From NCBI GenBank assembly GCA_900544195.1, contig UQUJ01000009.1:1-58577 (forward strand): 58,577 nucleotides of DNA, read 5' to 3'. The DNA comes from an uncultured Alistipes sp. (lineage in GTDB: Bacteria > Bacteroidota > Bacteroidia > Bacteroidales > UBA932). A program made the position numbers and the translations under genes. Positions 58,527 through 58,577 of this stretch are shown here, in pieces; positions within the stretch are counted from its first letter, which is position 1, and each line of letters begins with the position of its first letter. The notes under the pieces are model-generated. The model was not told the DNA's origin and did no database searches. It saw only the letters and a program-made list of their open reading frames with translations.

Positions 58527-58577
58527 GAAGCTGTTTTGAATTGTTTGAAATGTTCTTTGAGGTGAAAAATCTTCATT
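58527..58577 (+). mobile_element. Miniature element family 1, copy C (cut by window edge)
   Basis: GAAGCTGTTTTGAATTGTTT and onward is identical to copies A and B. TTA at 58524-58526 would be the target duplication. It sits directly after the attenuator T-tract. Confidence 0.8.

Overview
The window is a chromosomal stretch of a Bacteroidales (phylum Bacteroidota) bacterium with GC above 50 %. Evidence for this: a SusC/SusD pair, the typical Bacteroidota promoter box TAnnTTTG in front of many genes, a fused 2-oxoacid:ferredoxin oxidoreductase alpha subunit next to its beta subunit, a Bacteroidota-type RpoZ, and characteristic gene orders (gyrA followed by a TPR protein; nadK-uppS-bamA-ompH; bamD-rpoZ-recN). 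The genus cannot be fixed from sequence alone. A gut or host-associated life is inferred from the fucosidase/sulfatase/SusCD locus.

Layout. 1-4.4 kb: AraC regulator, TonB receptor and a calycin-like lipoprotein whose signal peptide is split by an in-frame miniature transposon, then a dead fragment of an SGNH esterase. 4.4-9.3 kb: a lipoprotein of unknown function followed by an accessory, decayed zone (truncated IS3 transposase, gene remnants, a frameshifted ECF sigma factor with its membrane partner, a possible 43-residue membrane peptide, a second miniature transposon). 9.3-22.1 kb: SGNH esterase, alpha/beta hydrolase, AI-2E-type permease, a Clp ATPase, a 42-residue peptide gene, gyrA, TPR protein, PhoH, CapA-like protein. 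22.3-23.3 kb: tRNA-His, group II intron remnant and two tandem-repeat arrays. 23.3-34.4 kb: a polysaccharide-utilisation-like locus (Wzi-type protein, GH29 fucosidase, SusC, SusD, Ser-type sulfatase) and a Fur-family regulator. 34.6-52.4 kb: housekeeping operons (trxB-bamD-rpoZ-recN; pdxJ-Skp-like-glycosyltransferase-LysM; nadK-uppS-bamA-ompH; korAB; gdhA). 52.5-58.6 kb: an M49-like protein with degraded zinc motifs, a DASS anion transporter, two paralogous outer-membrane barrels, and a histidine leader peptide with an attenuator, directly followed by a third miniature transposon at the window edge.

The most unusual signals are not genes. (1) The hexamer GAATAT/ATATTC occurs roughly 110-130 times on the two strands together (hand tally), against about 20 expected from base composition. 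It appears in all reading frames and forces rare codons such as ATA. (2) Two families of short non-autonomous elements have terminal inverted repeats and 3-bp target duplications; one sits precisely in frame inside a signal peptide. (3) A 65-bp promoter segment is perfectly duplicated in front of two unrelated minus-strand operons. (4) A His-rich leader peptide with pause, antiterminator and terminator pairings is visible. (5) An 11-bp tandem duplication knocks an ECF sigma factor out of frame and would be exactly reversible.
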